DNA of 64,000 bases from a bacterium (GCA_040755755.1 JBFLZW010000016.1:1-64000); one strand, 5' to 3'. Counted from the stretch's first letter, positions 33,689 through 43,078 are shown. Notes: a model not told the origin generated them from the sequence alone. Translations and numbers: made by a program.

Positions 33689-34297
33689 TTACTGCTTATC
33701 TCCTCCCTGCACTTGAGCTGTCCTGGCTAACGAGGAGAGCTTGAAATCCACAATGTTCTTCTGCTCGTTCTGCAATTGCGAGTAAACGAATTCCAGCGGA
33801 GAAAAATCCTGACGGAAAGAATCGTCTTTATTCATTTCCTCGATAAAGATGGCTATTTTATCCAAAGACTCGCGATTTGACCGGGAAACCGTTTGCCCGT
33901 AAATCTCAAGCGCAGGAAGCTTATCGGCAGATTTTTCCTCTTCGGCAAAAAGGACCCTGGTAATCCAGATGTCTTCGGGAATCAGAAGGCTGAAGGATAC
34001 CAATTTTGCGCTCCAGTCGATCCGCTCCCCGGACGCGGCCAGGCAGAGATCCTGCTGGCTTTTAAGTTTACTCTGCTGGGAATTCAACCGGGTCAATTCA
34101 AGGTTGAGCTCGCCAAGGGTTGTCTGCTGCTCCCGGATCTGCTGACAGATGGGTAAATAAATGCCTGCATAGAGGCCATAAGCCAGCACAGCCCAGATGA
34201 CAACCGGCAGAAGGAAAAAGAGCACCTTGTTGGCCTCTGCATATCGGACCTTTCTCTGTCCCGGGGTCAAAACATTTATCGTGAATGTACTGTTCAT
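33689..34297 (-). CDS. pilN: type IV pilus alignment protein PilN
   Basis: A 202-residue protein with a short cytosolic N-terminus (TINVLTPGQRK, near residues 5-15, the place where PilN binds PilM), one membrane helix (about 27-48), a coiled coil and a periplasmic domain. PilN connects cytosolic PilM with the periplasmic PilO. Position and size agree with this. It lies 3 bases after pilM and 1 base before the PilO-PilP fusion gene, so the complex is made as a unit. Confidence 0.93.
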   Translation of the reverse strand: MNSTFTINVLTPGQRKVRYAEANKVLFFLLPVVIWAVLAYGLYAGIYLPICQQIREQQTTLGELNLELTRLNSQQSKLKSQQDLCLAASGERIDWSAKLVSFSLLIPEDIWITRVLFAEEEKSADKLPALEIYGQTVSRSNRESLDKIAIFIEEMNKDDSFRQDFSPLEFVYSQLQNEQKNIVDFKLSSLARTAQVQGGDKQ

Positions 34298-34300
34298 AAT

Positions 34301-35794
34301 TTAGGCCACCCTGCTTGCCAGCCCGAGAGCGAGCGCCATCTGCGGAGAAAAAAATTGCAGCTCATCCTGCTGCGTAAACTTCCTGGGATCGATCTGAACC
34401 GCCTGAAAGGGATTGGCTATTTCCACAGCCAGTCCAAGCTCCTCCGAAAGGTAGCCAAGCAGGCCGGACAGCCGGGAGCTGCCACCGGTCAGAACGATGC
34501 GGCCAAACCCCCGGCGTGAAGTCTGATTATCGTAATAAATAAGAGACCGTCTGATTTCCCTGGTCAGGTTGTCCAAAACAGGCCGGATGATATTCAGGTC
34601 AAATTTTTTGTCATGTTTTGCCGTTTCCGCCTCTTCGAAGCTGAGTCGTTTTTCCTTTTGGATGGCATGGGTAAAGGCATCCCCGGCAATCGGGATGTCT
34701 CTCGTCAGGTAGAGATCATCCTTTTTGTAAATATTCAGGATCGTGGTTGAAGAACCGATGTCCAAAAGGACCACTGCCCGTTCATCCCGGCCCGGATTAT
34801 TGGCCGAAAACGCATTGACCAGGGCCAGAGAGTTGATATCGATAACGCTTGGCTTGATCTGAATACTTTGCAGCATATCCAGATGGTCCTGCAGAAGTTT
34901 TTTGGTCACTGCCACCAGCAGCACATCGGTTTGCTTGTTTTTAGTTGACCTGCCGAGGATCTGATAATCGATATTGACATCCCGCAGGGGGAAGGGTACA
35001 TAACTTTTCGCCTCCCACCGGATCGACTCCTCGATCTCTTTATTCGAGAGAGGAGGAAATTTGATATGCCGGACAATGACCGACGATCCGCCAACAGCAC
35101 TGATGATCCTGGAATGAGCAAGTGAATTCCCGCCGAAAAGACCCCTCAGTGTACCGGCCACCGAAGACCAGTCACCGGGAGTATGGTGGGAATTTTTAAT
35201 GATTCCCCAGGCAATAAGATGACATTTATTCATCCTGCGCTGTATCTGGACGTATTTAATGTATCGGGAACCGATGTCCAGACCGAGACTGAATTTATTG
35301 TTCCCCTTGATTTCCCCCTGCTTGCGGTAAATCTCCTCCCCAGGCTGAGCCGCAGCCGACAGAAACTGCTGGGACTGGGATGACGGAAATGAGGAAACGC
35401 TGTCGGAAGCGTCTTCTTCTGTGCGTTCCGATCGGGGCTTGCGCTTTCTCTGGGTATCCTGAAGAGTATAAACATCAGGAGGTTCCTGCCGATCGGGAAT
35501 GCCTTCTCCCCGGTTCGGATCAGCCGGGAAATCCGGGTGAGTACTGTCCGCGAGTCCGTCAGCGAAACGAGACTCTTCCTCCTCTTCCAGAGCCGAAGGC
35601 CCGGAAAGTTCAGGGGAATCATCATACTCGTTACTTTTCAGGATCGGGGATCTTTCCGGTAACTCTTCATCAGAGCCACCATCCTTCCCGGCATTCGGAA
35701 TATCCCGGGGGGGCGTGCTCTCCGACGGATCCTTTTCTCCTCTGATCAACCGTAAGAGCTTATTAGTAGCCGCGATTTCGTCTTCTTTTTTCAC
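34301..35794 (-). CDS. pilM: type IV pilus assembly ATPase-fold protein PilM with long acidic N-terminus
   Basis: The PilM core, an actin-like fold, starts with LDIGSRYIKYVQIQ (172-185) and has the second phosphate loop VVLLDIGSSTTILNIY. PilM forms the cytosolic ring that binds PilN. Residues about 1-165 are an unusual extension, rich in Glu, Asp, Ser and Pro and probably disordered, that ordinary PilM (about 350 aa) lacks. The extension is in frame and starts with MKKEDEIAA just after the ExeA-like gene, so it appears real. A regulatory or binding role is possible. Confidence 0.92.
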   Translation of the reverse strand: MKKEDEIAATNKLLRLIRGEKDPSESTPPRDIPNAGKDGGSDEELPERSPILKSNEYDDSPELSGPSALEEEEESRFADGLADSTHPDFPADPNRGEGIPDRQEPPDVYTLQDTQRKRKPRSERTEEDASDSVSSFPSSQSQQFLSAAAQPGEEIYRKQGEIKGNNKFSLGLDIGSRYIKYVQIQRRMNKCHLIAWGIIKNSHHTPGDWSSVAGTLRGLFGGNSLAHSRIISAVGGSSVIVRHIKFPPLSNKEIEESIRWEAKSYVPFPLRDVNIDYQILGRSTKNKQTDVLLVAVTKKLLQDHLDMLQSIQIKPSVIDINSLALVNAFSANNPGRDERAVVLLDIGSSTTILNIYKKDDLYLTRDIPIAGDAFTHAIQKEKRLSFEEAETAKHDKKFDLNIIRPVLDNLTREIRRSLIYYDNQTSRRGFGRIVLTGGSSRLSGLLGYLSEELGLAVEIANPFQAVQIDPRKFTQQDELQFFSPQMALALGLASRVA

Positions 35795-35800
35795 CCCTAC

Positions 35801-36715
35801 TTAATCCTTATTGATGGAATGCAGATGCGATTGCAGTTGGGCATAGCTCCGGGAAAGCCCCTGAAGATTTTTTTTAAAGCGGATAAGTTCATCATCCGAA
35901 AAAATACTCTTTTCCTGGACAGCCTGCACAATGTCCAGATCAACTATCCGTTTTTCATGAATTAACGTCATGACCAGAGCATGATGACAGAACTGGATAA
36001 TCTTGCGGGGATACCCTTGAGTCTGGAGATGGATATATTGAATAGCTTCATCATCGAACAGGGTATTTTCTGGAGGCAGTCCCGCTCTCTGAAGACGGTA
36101 CCGAATGAGATCTCTGGTTTCCGCAAGGGACAACGGATTAATGGTATAGCTGATATTTACCCGGTCCATGAAATTCTTATGCTCGGCCACAATGTCCAGA
36201 AACTCCATCTGGGCAAGAATGATAAGCTGAAGCAGCTTATATTCGTTTGTCTCAAAATTCAAGAGATTTCGCAGTATCTCAATATAAGGGGAGGTCAATT
36301 TTTGCCCCTCGTCAATGAGCAGAACGATGATCTTCTCTTCGTGAACGCCCTTTTGAAAGAGATAATCCTGCAAGGCTTCCTTATATCCAACCGTTGACCG
36401 GACACGGGCCGCGATACCGAAGGTGTCGTTCAGACAGGACAAAAACTGGAATTCCGAGCGGAAAGAAGGGTCGAGGATCAGGTGAAACAAAAACCTGTCT
36501 TTCTCCTTCTTGAACATGTTCACCAGAATCCTGCTGATAGTTGTCTTTCCCGTGCCAATGTTTCCAAGGATAATGTTCAGCCCCCGGCGGAGCCGAATGG
36601 AAATTTCAAGCCGCTGCAAGCACTCCTGATATTCAGGCGAATAATAAAAAAATCCCGGGTCTGGAGAATTGGAAAAAGGCTCTTTCTGAAGGCCAAGCAA
36701 TGAATAATATTCCAT
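35801..36715 (-). CDS. ExeA/GspA-like AAA ATPase
   Basis: A 304-residue AAA ATPase with the family start YYSLLGLQKEPFSNSPDP (3-20), Walker A GNIGTGKT (51-58), Walker B VLLIDEGQ (about 130-137) and a C-terminal winged-helix region. ExeA/GspA proteins use ATP to help insert the secretin into the peptidoglycan layer or outer membrane; ExeA also has a peptidoglycan-binding domain that this protein lacks. As the first gene of the pilMN(OP)QBC operon it probably supports secretin assembly. The ATG at 36715 has AGGAA a few bases upstream. Confidence 0.88.
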   Translation of the reverse strand: MEYYSLLGLQKEPFSNSPDPGFFYYSPEYQECLQRLEISIRLRRGLNIILGNIGTGKTTISRILVNMFKKEKDRFLFHLILDPSFRSEFQFLSCLNDTFGIAARVRSTVGYKEALQDYLFQKGVHEEKIIVLLIDEGQKLTSPYIEILRNLLNFETNEYKLLQLIILAQMEFLDIVAEHKNFMDRVNISYTINPLSLAETRDLIRYRLQRAGLPPENTLFDDEAIQYIHLQTQGYPRKIIQFCHHALVMTLIHEKRIVDLDIVQAVQEKSIFSDDELIRFKKNLQGLSRSYAQLQSHLHSINKD

Positions 36716-36960
36716 AAGTTCCTGCGCAGATTATAACACACTTGCTAAAAATATTACCATGAAAGGTTCAATAAATCAATGGAAAAATTACAATAAAATT
36801 TTTAAATATATACTTTGTTAAACAAAAGTGTTAATTTATGCTTCATTTCGCTGACAAGAAATAAAAACCTGGTATAAATACCTGAATCAAAAACCGCATA
36901 CTCTTATCCACCTTGCTCTCTATTATAGCCTATCTACCCAGGCAATAGCCAAAAAATTAT
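36716..36960 (-). promoter_or_regulatory. A+T-rich gap with an extended -10 candidate for the pilus assembly operon
   Basis: This gap separates the prepilin genes from the assembly operon, both on the minus strand. On the minus strand TGTTATAAT (36730-36738) is an exact extended -10 element, but no -35 is clear and the predicted start would fall only about 8 bases before the ATG. No coding frame is seen. Confidence 0.35.
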
Positions 36961-37575
36961 TCACTCCCTTGCCCAGTTCCTCGGAGTTACCGTTGTACTC
37001 AACTCTGAGGATAGACGATCCTTGGTCACGGTCACTTTAATTGTCACGCTCTTATCCGGTCTAACATCGAAATTAACAGCTACTTCATAAGGACTTTTCC
37101 GATATTCCTGATACCCGTCACGATAAGGGATAATGGTTATCCAATCCCGGGCAGGGGAAGAGGAAGAAGCCGGATGCCTGACGAGTTTCTTTTCCCGCTC
37201 TTCATACACAATCCATGAGGAGGAGGATGGATCCAAAAAAGAGAGCTTCGTGGCACTGTCACGTCTGCAATCCGAGGCCCAGATAATGCCTGCCTCTCGA
37301 TGCGCCTCCTCTGCGGAGGATCCAGCCGGATCGATAAAACCATAGACCATATGGTCCATGGCAAATTCAGCCTGCTCCTGCAACTCTATCGCCACCTTGA
37401 CCGCCTCGCGGTTTGCATAAAAATCTATCAGAAACTTCCCCCACATCGTCAGAAGGATGGCCACAACCACCAGAGAGACGACCAGCTCAACCAGGGTCAG
37501 CCCCTCCTCCGGCAGCAGCCTTCCGCTCTCAGCCCGGAATTGGAATCGTCGTCGGGCACAGAACCGCGCGCACAT
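36961..37575 (-). CDS. prepilin, minor pilin PilW-like
   Basis: A 204-residue prepilin with the leader cut site EEG|LTLVEL (after G25) and a hydrophobic helix (26-46). The leader is longer than usual (25 residues, with two Arg-rich stretches). Glu at position 5 of the mature protein is present, as needed for pilus assembly. The rest has the Ser-rich loops and strands of minor pilins. The ATG at 37575 with AAGGG before it is chosen; an upstream ATG would overlap the previous gene. It lies 8 bases after the PilV-like gene. A role in priming pilus assembly is likely. Confidence 0.8.
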   Translation of the reverse strand: MCARFCARRRFQFRAESGRLLPEEGLTLVELVVSLVVVAILLTMWGKFLIDFYANREAVKVAIELQEQAEFAMDHMVYGFIDPAGSSAEEAHREAGIIWASDCRRDSATKLSFLDPSSSSWIVYEEREKKLVRHPASSSSPARDWITIIPYRDGYQEYRKSPYEVAVNFDVRPDKSVTIKVTVTKDRLSSELSTTVTPRNWARE

Positions 37576-37583
37576 ATGCACCC

Positions 37584-37946
37584 TTACTCTCCTGCAATCG
37601 TCGTGAGCGAGATTGAAATGTCCTGCCTCTCGTTCCAGGTAATCCTCCACTCAAGGGTTTGATCAGCAGGGTTTTCTTTCACGGTTACCGTACTCCTGAT
37701 CTTGTAAAGAGGGGTAATGGATACATCTATCTCCTCATTCGCTCTATAACCATTCTGCGGGTTGGCCATGAATTCTTCAACTTTCTGTTGAACTATCCGC
37801 AGGGCGCTTCGCTTCCACCGCATTTTATCGGCCCGTGAGCTCATGTAGTTATAGCTCGCCAGCAGCCCCGAAATGGTAATCAGGAGAAAAACAACAGAAA
37901 CGATAACCTCGATCAGGCTGAATCCCCGACTGTCTGATAAGCTCAT
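37584..37946 (-). CDS. prepilin, minor pilin PilV-like
   Basis: A 120-residue prepilin with cut site SRG|FSLIEVIVS (after G8), Glu5 of the mature form and a hydrophobic helix of about 20 residues. The pattern GFSLIEVIVSVVFLLITISGLLA is typical of PilV-type minor pilins. It lies between the major pilin and the PilW-like gene, so the three would be processed by the peptidase encoded at 12.9 kb. Confidence 0.85.
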   Translation of the reverse strand: MSLSDSRGFSLIEVIVSVVFLLITISGLLASYNYMSSRADKMRWKRSALRIVQQKVEEFMANPQNGYRANEEIDVSITPLYKIRSTVTVKENPADQTLEWRITWNERQDISISLTTIAGE

Positions 37947-38031
37947 AGTACCTGCAATCCGTCAGTAGAGAAAAAAATCCCCTTGCACCGAGAATTCAAG
38001 TGTCAATAGTGCAAAATCATCCAACCGCTTC

Positions 38032-38517
38032 TTACGATGCAGTATTCAAAAGATATGGGGCATATTTGGTCAGCAATCCGTTATTAGCTGGATTTTGTTT
38101 CCATGTCCCCCTGTATTCCGGTGATATCTCATAGATGATGAGGCCATTGCCAGAGAGACCGGAGGTGGTTTTTGGAGTAATATTCATAATCAAAGTAGCA
38201 GTCGGTGCCGGCACACTCCAGGTAATATCGAAATAGGTCTCATTAATATCAACCACCTTGACGGTGCCTCCTGTGGTATCATCTTTCGTGAGAGTATCTT
38301 TAGTCGGCCACCTTCCATTTTCCATTTTGTAGATCCGGATAGCATTGGCCAGTGCATCGACATTGGAAATGGCCTCGTTGATTTTAGCTCTGTTGACGTA
38401 ATTTGAATAAACCGGAACGGAAATAATGGCCAGGGCACCCAGGATAACCAGAACAACCATAATTTCGATAAGCGTAAAACCACTTTGTGTATTTTTTCTT
38501 TCGAGAGTTCTCGACAT
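38032..38517 (-). CDS. pilA: type IV major pilin-like prepilin
   Basis: A 161-residue prepilin. The leader ends QSG|FTLIEIM (after G13), mature Glu5 is present, and a long hydrophobic helix continues to about residue 45 (ILGALAIISVPVYSNYV). The C-terminal domain is Thr/Ser/Pro-rich without a Cys pair. AAGGAG is placed 9 bases before the ATG at 38517; the open frame reaches 38586 but with no site. As the first and most typical prepilin of the group it is probably the main fibre subunit. Pilin-like proteins of type II secretion cannot be excluded, although the PilMN neighbours favour type IV pili. Confidence 0.9.
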   Translation of the reverse strand: MSRTLERKNTQSGFTLIEIMVVLVILGALAIISVPVYSNYVNRAKINEAISNVDALANAIRIYKMENGRWPTKDTLTKDDTTGGTVKVVDINETYFDITWSVPAPTATLIMNITPKTTSGLSGNGLIIYEISPEYRGTWKQNPANNGLLTKYAPYLLNTAS

Positions 38518-38912
38518 TGGAATTCTCCTTTTCTTGGAATTTTTATACTTTAAAGAAGAATGATTAAAACTGGAAACAACAACCAATAATATGATTTATC
38601 GAAGATTATAACTGCTGTCTGCACCTGAAAAATTCAATTATCCCTGCCTCTCCCCCCTCCTTATCAATATTTAACATATTGTATATCTAAAATATATATC
38701 ATTCTTCCATGTTCTTGTCAAGAAATGGAAAGGAATATTACCATTCCTTCCAATCTAGGCGGAATATCCTGACCCGGCCTTATCCAGGGGAGGTAAAAAA
38801 GCTGGACAATTTCATCTGGTACGGTTAAATAACTTGACTTCAGCAATCCGGGTCGGATAAAATCCGGACACATTTTCCTTGTCGTTCCAATTCAATAGAG
38901 GAGGTAGCTCGT
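38518..38912. other. A+T-rich divergent intergenic region between pilA and the serine hydrolase
   Basis: No coding frame is seen. The middle is strongly A+T-rich and holds the pilA promoter candidate listed separately. The right part leads to the plus-strand serine hydrolase, which has AGAGGAGG at about 38896-38903 as ribosome site. Confidence 0.5.
38693..38721 (-). promoter_or_regulatory. sigma-70 type promoter candidate for pilA
   Basis: On the minus strand TTGACA (38716-38721, exact), a 17-base spacer and TATATA (38693-38698). The transcript start would be near 38686, giving a leader of about 170 bases. No sigma-54 site was seen, although pilA is often sigma-54 dependent elsewhere. Confidence 0.55.
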
Positions 38913-40172
38913 ATGTCGGAAGGAATGGGTGGAATGGGTAAGTGGGTAATTGGAACTCTGCTCCTGTTTTTCGTATTCATCAGTGTGCCGGGATTGACCT
39001 GGGGAAGTGAAAAGGATGGAAACACCGGCCTTGCGGATGCGGCCAGGCTTCAGGAGTCTGCCCCGCCTCAGGCCGCAGCGGAATCAGCCGATGCCCTGCG
39101 TGAAGAGACTGACCTTGATTATTACATCAGGAGAAGGCTGGACAGGGCGCATATCCCGGGGCTTTCGGCAGTAATTGTCAAGGGCGGCAAGATTGTCTGG
39201 ACCGGGACCTATGGCTGGTCACGGATTGTCAGACAGGCGGTTACCAGTGACACACTCTTTCAGGTTGCCAGCGTCTCAAAGACCGTCGTGGCCGTAGCGG
39301 CAATGAAAGCCTGGGAGGAGGGGGCATTTGACCTTGACGAAGATATTAATACTTACCTCCCCTTTAAAGTAAAAAATCCCTTTGCCTCCGAAAAGCCGAT
39401 TACTCCCCGTATGCTGCTGACTCATACCGGAACTGTTCGTGATCAGGGAAATACCATGGATTCAGTTTATGTCTGGAACAGGGATTCTCCGATCAGCCTC
39501 GGTGAGTTCCTGAAAGGCTACCTCACTCCGGGGGGACGTAATTACCATCCCGCGTTGAATTTCTATGCCGAAAATCCCGGCACAGTCTTTCATTACTCAA
39601 ATATCGGCGCTGCCCTGGCCGCATATCTCGTCGAGGTAACAACCGGCATGCCATTTGATACTTACTGCAACCGGAAAATTTTTCAGCCTCTGGGAATGAG
39701 AGAGACTTCCTGGCGGCTCGCCGACCTGGATAACGATCACATTGCCATGCCTTACGGCTATGACCGATTACGCCGACGATACTACCCCTACGGCTTTTAT
39801 GCCTATCCTGACTACCCTGATGGTTTATTGAAAACCAGCGCACCCCAGCTTGCCCGTTTCCTGACCATGTTTATCAACTATGGCGAGCTTGAAGGAGTCA
39901 GGATTCTCAACAGAGAAACCGTTGAGGAGATGCGAAGGGTGCAGAATCCTGCGGTCGATCCCCGGCAGGGAATACTCTGGTTTTACAAAGAGCTGGCCGG
40001 CTGGAAACTGCTTGGTCACAACGGCGCGGATATCGGAGTAACCTCAGAAATGTTCTTCCGGCCCGAAGATGGCGTAGGTGTCATTCTCCTCATGAATGGA
40101 GATTGTACGCTCTTCGATGAGAAGGTCATCAAAGAGCTCGAAACCCGCCTGTTCAAAGAGGCCGGAGCATAA
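38913..40172 (+). CDS. secreted serine hydrolase, beta-lactamase class C / esterase family
   Basis: A 419-residue protein with a signal peptide (about 1-31) and a disordered spacer, then the class C fold. The active-site motifs are SVSK (S120, K123), YSN (228-230) and HNG (369-371), in the right order and spacing. Such proteins act in the periplasm as esterases, D-amino-acid peptidases or penicillin-binding-like enzymes; sequence alone does not show which. The ribosome site AGAGGAGG supports the ATG at 38913. The gene is divergent from pilA and upstream of the lipoprotein gene. Confidence 0.9.
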   Translation: MSEGMGGMGKWVIGTLLLFFVFISVPGLTWGSEKDGNTGLADAARLQESAPPQAAAESADALREETDLDYYIRRRLDRAHIPGLSAVIVKGGKIVWTGTYGWSRIVRQAVTSDTLFQVASVSKTVVAVAAMKAWEEGAFDLDEDINTYLPFKVKNPFASEKPITPRMLLTHTGTVRDQGNTMDSVYVWNRDSPISLGEFLKGYLTPGGRNYHPALNFYAENPGTVFHYSNIGAALAAYLVEVTTGMPFDTYCNRKIFQPLGMRETSWRLADLDNDHIAMPYGYDRLRRRYYPYGFYAYPDYPDGLLKTSAPQLARFLTMFINYGELEGVRILNRETVEEMRRVQNPAVDPRQGILWFYKELAGWKLLGHNGADIGVTSEMFFRPEDGVGVILLMNGDCTLFDEKVIKELETRLFKEAGA

Positions 40173-40335
40173 ATAACCGCAGGAGAGTGCGGCTTCAAGG
40201 TCGCGGCGGGGGGGGGAGCCCTCTCTCTCCTGGTTGGGGTGAGGACTGTTCGGGGAATTTGACAACTTTTCTCTTTTGCTCTATTATAACTGCATACTCC
40301 AAGTCCCTATCGCTCATGGAAAGAGGCTAAATCCA

Positions 40336-42501
40336 GTGTTTGATAAAATCATGACCTATCTGCCATCCTCCCGCATCCTGCGGACAGTTTTCTGTGTCTT
40401 CGGGCTGTATTTCCTCCTGCTGGGCTGCGGGCCGAAGAATTTATCTACCCAGGGCTCTTATACGATGGCCAACCAGCTCTACAGCCAGGAAAAATATGAC
40501 CGGGCTGCCAAACTCTATACCGACTTTCTCATGCAGTCCCCGCAGAACCCTCTGGCCGATGAGGTCCTTTTTCGTCTTGGGAAGATTTATCAGCAGCAAA
40601 AGCAGTATCAAAAAGCCCTGCTTCGCTTTGGAGAGCTTATTCAGCAGCATCCGCAGAGCAGGTACATCCCGGAAGCACAGCTTGAGGCCGCGATCTCTTC
40701 CTTCCATCTTCACCGCTATTCCGAAGCTGTTCCCCTGTTCCAGAAATATTTGAGCTCCAGCCATCCCGCCAGGGATGCCGAGGCGATCATGCTGCTGGCT
40801 GACTCCTATTTTGCCCTGAAGGAATATCATAAGGCCTTCGGTGAATACAATCTCCTCCAGGTGCTTGATCCTCAGAAAAAACACGACCCAAGGATCCTCT
40901 ATCAGACCAGCCTCTGCCAGATACATTCAGGGCACCCCGACCAGGCTCTTGCCCAGCTCAACAGTCTGCTCGGCACCGAGTTCGGAGCCGCTCACCAGGC
41001 CGAAATTCAGCAGGCATTGGCCCAGGCCAATCTGATGCTCCGGCATCCTGTACAGGCTCTGGACAACCTGCTGAAGGCCCGTCAATACGCACACAATGCT
41101 CAGGAAGCAGCACAATACGAGCAGAAGATTGCCGCCATCATTCAAGATCAGCTCACCCGGCAGGATCTTGAAACCCTGGCCGAAAAATGGGGGCGGAATT
41201 TTCCTGCCGATCTTGTTCTGATCCAATTGGGATATGCCTGGCAGGAAGAGCGGCAGTTGTCCAAAGCCAAACAGGTCTGGCAGCAGTTTCTGATCAGCTT
41301 TCCGGACCATCCCCGGAAGGGGGCGATCAGCAATGGTCTGGAGGAACTTGATCAAAAACTTGCGGCCGGCAGCACAAAAATAGGCTGCATTGTTCCCACA
41401 ACCGGCGATTTCGCTGTCTATGGTGATAAGGTCCTCAAAGGAGTCAAACTGGCAATCGAGGAGTACAATCTCCACAACCATACCGATATTCAATTGGTTC
41501 CGGTGGACTCCAAGGGAAATCCCGAATACGGAAAAAACGGGGCCAGACTCCTGGTGGAAAAGGAGCATGTGGCAGCCATTATCGGCCCTTTGCTCAGCTC
41601 CGAAGCCTATGCGCTGGCTCCGGTTATCGATAAGCTGAGGGTCTGTACAATTACTCCTACCGCTGCCGGAAAGGGGATCCCGGAAAGCAGTCCCTATTTT
41701 TTCCGCAATTGCCTGACCAACCAGCAGCAGGGCAGGGCCATAGCGCAATATGCAGTCAATACTCTCCAGTTGAGGCGGTTTGGCATTTTCCACCCCAACA
41801 ATCCGTACGGAATCGAATTGATGCAGATCTTTTCCCGTGAGGTCAAGTCCCTGGGCGGAACTGTCGAGATCGTCGAACCTTACCAGGAGGGAGAGACAGA
41901 CTTTCGCCCTCAGTTGGAGCGAATCAACCGGATTCACCCCGACGGGCTCTTTATCCCGGGCTACCCTGAAGAGATAATTCTCATCGCTCCGCAGGTTCCA
42001 TTCTACAACTTTGAGGAAGAAGCACCGCACGAGCAGGCAGATCGGACAGCAGAGGCTCAAGGCGCCCCGGCAGCCGCTCAGACCGAAGCCGCCCCCGATC
42101 AGGCCGGGAAAAAGCAGGCCATGCAATTACTCGGATGCGATGGCTGGTATTCGGAGAAAGTTATCTCCCAGGGAGGCGAATATGTCGAGGGGGCCGTATT
42201 TACTACAGGGTTCTTCAAAGAGAGCCAGGATCCCCCCATTCAGGAATTTATCAACAAATACCAGAAAAAATACGGCCACCCTCCGGATATTCTCTCCGCT
42301 CAAGCTTATGATACCACCAATATCCTCCTTCTGGCCCTCCTGTCCGAGAGACTGACTCACGAAGGCCTTCGCGAAGCTCTTTTCCATACGCGCGATTTCT
42401 CCGGAGTTACCGGAGTGACAAGTTTTTCCCCCTCAGGAGAGGCTGCCAAAAAGACATTTATCTTAACGATCAAAGATCATCGCTTTATGTGCCCGCCTTA
42501 A
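40336..42501 (+). CDS. TPR / periplasmic-binding-fold lipoprotein, LpoA-like
   Basis: A 721-residue lipoprotein. The lipobox is LLGC with the lipidated C31. Residues about 40-330 are TPR-like repeats of the outer-membrane tetratricopeptide type. From about 350 on is a type I periplasmic-binding (leucine-binding) fold starting IGCIVPTTGDFAVYGDKVLKG. This pairing is that of LpoA, the outer-membrane activator of penicillin-binding protein 1a. The binding fold carries an Ala/Pro/Gln-rich insert near residues 575-600. Ligand binding of branched-chain amino acids is unlikely. The GTG at 40336 is preferred because AAGAGG sits 9 bases before it. Function by homology; no partner penicillin-binding protein is nearby. 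Confidence 0.85.
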   Translation: MFDKIMTYLPSSRILRTVFCVFGLYFLLLGCGPKNLSTQGSYTMANQLYSQEKYDRAAKLYTDFLMQSPQNPLADEVLFRLGKIYQQQKQYQKALLRFGELIQQHPQSRYIPEAQLEAAISSFHLHRYSEAVPLFQKYLSSSHPARDAEAIMLLADSYFALKEYHKAFGEYNLLQVLDPQKKHDPRILYQTSLCQIHSGHPDQALAQLNSLLGTEFGAAHQAEIQQALAQANLMLRHPVQALDNLLKARQYAHNAQEAAQYEQKIAAIIQDQLTRQDLETLAEKWGRNFPADLVLIQLGYAWQEERQLSKAKQVWQQFLISFPDHPRKGAISNGLEELDQKLAAGSTKIGCIVPTTGDFAVYGDKVLKGVKLAIEEYNLHNHTDIQLVPVDSKGNPEYGKNGARLLVEKEHVAAIIGPLLSSEAYALAPVIDKLRVCTITPTAAGKGIPESSPYFFRNCLTNQQQGRAIAQYAVNTLQLRRFGIFHPNNPYGIELMQIFSREVKSLGGTVEIVEPYQEGETDFRPQLERINRIHPDGLFIPGYPEEIILIAPQVPFYNFEEEAPHEQADRTAEAQGAPAAAQTEAAPDQAGKKQAMQLLGCDGWYSEKVISQGGEYVEGAVFTTGFFKESQDPPIQEFINKYQKKYGHPPDILSAQAYDTTNILLLALLSERLTHEGLREALFHTRDFSGVTGVTSFSPSGEAAKKTFILTIKDHRFMCPP

Positions 42502-43078
42502 AAGTCCGAAGATTAAGGTCAGGAATACCATAACTGAGAGCTGAAGAAGGACTCTGCACCAGGCTCGCCTTCCTTGAATGTCCGGCGCCGGTCGGCAGGA
42601 AGGCGAGAAGCTCACGCCTGTGCCGCGTTTCATCCTCCAGAAGGGAAGACACCAGACGGTTGGTATGCGCATCCTTCCCTTCAGTCAGGTGGTAGATATT
42701 CAGGTAAGCCTGCAAAGCACCCTTTTCAGCTTCACTGAGCGCCCGGAGAATCGCCCGCTCATCCGACTGCTCCAGGGGGGAAGAAAGGGGTGGCTGCGGA
42801 TTGACGAAAAGCCTGGGAAATTCCCTGAAATCAAGCGGAACTTCACCTCCCATCTCGGAAATGAATGACACCAACTGCTCAAAATGACTGCAATCCTCCA
42901 TCCGGGCCCTCTCGATAGTGTTCTGTAATGCCACTCCCCCTATATCTCCCAAACGGGGTCCAGATACCGTGTAATAGTAAAATATTTCCCACTCTCTGAC
43001 TGCACATCGAGCAAGCAAGTCCAATAACTCATCAATATTTATCCTTACGCGCTGGGCCATTTTTCTGGCTGTACCCAT
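42485..43078 (-). CDS. ferritin-like protein
   Basis: A 197-residue, mostly helical protein with a four-helix pattern of the ferritin/Dps-like superfamily. Helix 1 has AVREWEIFYYY; helix 2 has EDCSHFEQL (E and H as in ExxH); helix 3 has EKGALQAYLNIY; and helix 4 has EDETRHRRELLAFL (ExxH). These are the acidic and His residues needed for a di-iron centre. The start at 43078 has AAGGGAG upstream and is preferred to the longer frame. It converges with and overlaps the lipoprotein gene by 17 bases. Iron storage, oxidant removal or an archaeal-type Dps role are all possible. Confidence 0.78.
   Translation of the reverse strand: MGTARKMAQRVRINIDELLDLLARCAVREWEIFYYYTVSGPRLGDIGGVALQNTIERARMEDCSHFEQLVSFISEMGGEVPLDFREFPRLFVNPQPPLSSPLEQSDERAILRALSEAEKGALQAYLNIYHLTEGKDAHTNRLVSSLLEDETRHRRELLAFLPTGAGHSRKASLVQSPSSALSYGIPDLNLRTFKAGT

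Noticed and set aside
40208-40216. Run of nine G before the lipoprotein gene, a possible phase-variable tract
   Set aside because: It lies about 120 bases before the start and outside any visible promoter spacer, and one sequence cannot show length variation.
40927-42126. 399-codon open frame on the minus strand
   Set aside because: It is antisense to the LpoA-like lipoprotein and has no recognisable domain.
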